In this document: piece after piece, positions 63,204-64,000 of the stretch
How the letters are laid out: each line of letters begins with the position of its first letter
How positions within the stretch are numbered: position 1 is the stretch's first letter
Source of the DNA: Gammaproteobacteria bacterium
GTDB taxonomy: Bacteria; Pseudomonadota; Gammaproteobacteria; Burkholderiales; Rhodocyclaceae
Direction: 5' to 3'
Length of the DNA stretch: 64,000 bases
Assembly: GCA_018828385.1 (NCBI GenBank)
Contig: JAHJVE010000020.1
Span: 124,001-188,000, forward strand
Position numbers and translations under genes: made by a program
Notes under the pieces: model-generated
Told to the model about the DNA's origin: nothing
Database searches by the model: none
Seen by the model: only the letters and a program-made list of their open reading frames with translations

Positions 63204-63518
63204 ATGTCCGAACAATTGACTGCTGCCAACAAGGAAAGACTGGTGTCCGATCTGAAGGTTGTCATTTCCGATACGGAAGAGCTTCTGCGAGCCACCGCCG
63301 GTGCCGCCGGTGAAAAGGTTGGCGAACTGCGTGAGCGTCTGGGGGTGCGTCTGCGTGACACGAAGGAGCGTGTTCTCGACCTCGAGGTCGCTGTGGTCGA
63401 CAAGACCAAGGCCGCCGCCCGTGCCACTGACGACTTCGTGCACGAAGAACCTTGGAAGGCCGTTGGCGTTGCTGCCGCTCTGGGTCTTGCGCTGGGCGTG
63501 CTGATCGGTCGTCGCTAA
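63204..63518 (+). CDS. YqjD/ElaB-like DUF883 membrane-anchored protein
   Basis: A 104-residue protein with a long charged coiled coil (about 10-75), then HEEPWKAVGVAAALGLALGVLIGRR, the C-terminal anchor motif of the DUF883 group. E. coli YqjD binds ribosomes at the inner membrane in stationary phase. First of three genes in the usual yqjD-yqjE-yqjK order; AGGTTGAAAAATG precedes it. Confidence 0.92.
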   Translation: MSEQLTAANKERLVSDLKVVISDTEELLRATAGAAGEKVGELRERLGVRLRDTKERVLDLEVAVVDKTKAAARATDDFVHEEPWKAVGVAAALGLALGVLIGRR

Positions 63519-63522
63519 GCGC

Positions 63523-63930
63523 ATGGCCGATCAGGTAGGCGGTGAAGCGGGCCGCGAAGGCCTCTTTGCTGCGCTGAAGAATAGCCTTGCAACGCTCGTT
63601 GCGATTGGCAAGACGCGTGCCGAACTCCTTGTCACAGAGCTTGAGGAAGAAAAACTTCGTCTCATGTCGCTCTGGTCCAAGGCGATCGGCGCGGCATTCA
63701 TGCTGGCTGTCGGCATCGTCTTGGCAATTTTTTGCCTGGCTCTGGCTTTCTGGGAGCAGCGCGTTATTGTTTTCGGGATATTTGCGGCTCTGTTCATCGG
63801 TGGCGCCCTGTATCTGATCGCCTCACTCAAACGACAGACAGCGCAACCCAGCAAGATGTTTCGGGCAAGCCTGTCCGAACTCGAAGCCGACATGGCGTTG
63901 TTGCGTCGTTATCGCAAGAAATCGGAATGA
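63523..63930 (+). CDS. YqjE-like phage-holin-family membrane protein
   Basis: A 135-residue protein with two strong membrane helices (about 51-75 and 81-103) between charged ends (ELVTELEEEKLRLMSLW and FRASLSELEADMALLRRYRKKSE). It matches the YqjE group, which is named by weak similarity to holins. It lies 4 bp after the YqjD-like gene and overlaps the next gene (ATGA). Confidence 0.9.
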   Translation: MADQVGGEAGREGLFAALKNSLATLVAIGKTRAELLVTELEEEKLRLMSLWSKAIGAAFMLAVGIVLAIFCLALAFWEQRVIVFGIFAALFIGGALYLIASLKRQTAQPSKMFRASLSELEADMALLRRYRKKSE

Positions 63931-64000
63931 ACCCGAAGTTATTGGAGCTTGCTACCCGGCATGGCGCGCTGAAAGCTCGTATCGATGAGCAGCGCCGTAC
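63927..64000 (+). CDS. YqjK-like protein, 5' part (runs off window)
   Basis: The first 24 codons of a gene beginning MNPKLLELATRHGALKARID, in YqjK-like position after YqjD and YqjE. The start overlaps the previous stop (ATGA). The rest is outside the window. Confidence 0.75.
   Translation, partial: MNPKLLELATRHGALKARIDEQRR

Overview
The window is a 64 kb stretch of a GC-rich betaproteobacterial chromosome. Gene content and order fit the Rhodocyclales, most likely a Dechloromonas/Azonexus-like organism: a class I PHA synthase, oxygen-independent ubiquinone genes (ubiT, ubiV, ubiU), a LiuR-controlled leucine degradation cluster, two-component and c-di-GMP signalling genes, and the mreBCD-mrdA-rodA-rlpA cell-shape operon. 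The species assignment is inferred from gene content; no rRNA is present.

Layout. 1-11 kb holds the end of an ammonium channel, a purU-thrH operon, a small cytochrome c pair, the ribosome ATPase yheS, a degenerate HD-GYP protein, mutY, a flavin reductase and a CpxA/CpxR-like two-component pair. 11-12.2 kb holds an EF-hand protein and tRNA-Gly(CCC). 12.14-15.75 kb is a compact genomic island at the 3' end of that tRNA. It is bounded by 70-bp direct repeats and carries only three tightly packed genes: a small SMP-like peptide, a HicA-like protein and a 749-residue TPR/ankyrin protein. 15.9-20.4 kb is one giant CheB-CheR-PAS-histidine kinase-receiver protein. 20.6-26.6 kb holds a Lon-N protein, ubiX, a Gx transporter, a NusG-II protein, rapZ, an M20 amidohydrolase and a chemoreceptor. 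26.6-43.7 kb is about 17 kb of minus-strand genes, with the leucine/isovalerate pathway (liuR, liuA, liuB, liuC, liuD, liuE) scattered among other CoA and accessory genes. 43.8-47.1 kb holds a metallo-beta-lactamase fold hydrolase, phaC and a MoaD-like protein. 47.2-49.6 kb is ubiT-ubiV-ubiU behind an FNR-type promoter. 50.6-57.2 kb is the cell-shape operon. 57.3-64 kb holds gatC-gatA-(lipoprotein)-gatB, pyrE, exonuclease III and a yqjD-yqjE-yqjK-like set.

The most unusual signal is a dispersed motif of about 40 bp, present about 19 times. It has a core GCTACGGTCRACCGG followed by an A-rich run and a second AT-rich block ending near AAAATTGAAA. It occurs between genes and inside at least eleven genes. 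Inside genes it is nearly always co-oriented with the gene and read in one frame, giving Ala-Thr-Val-(Asp/Asn/Tyr). In at least two proteins it replaces rather than lengthens conserved sequence. This looks like the Pasteurellaceae DNA uptake signal (core plus two AT tracts) and unlike a transposing repeat. It is missing from the tRNA island. One copy sits at the exact centre of a 538-bp near-palindrome (33037-33574). I present this as a candidate uptake-signal or chromosome-marking system; the function is inference.

Co-directional neighbours often overlap by 4 bp (ATGA), pointing to translational coupling. Minus-strand genes dominate between 20.6 and 43.7 kb and between 47.2 and 57.2 kb.
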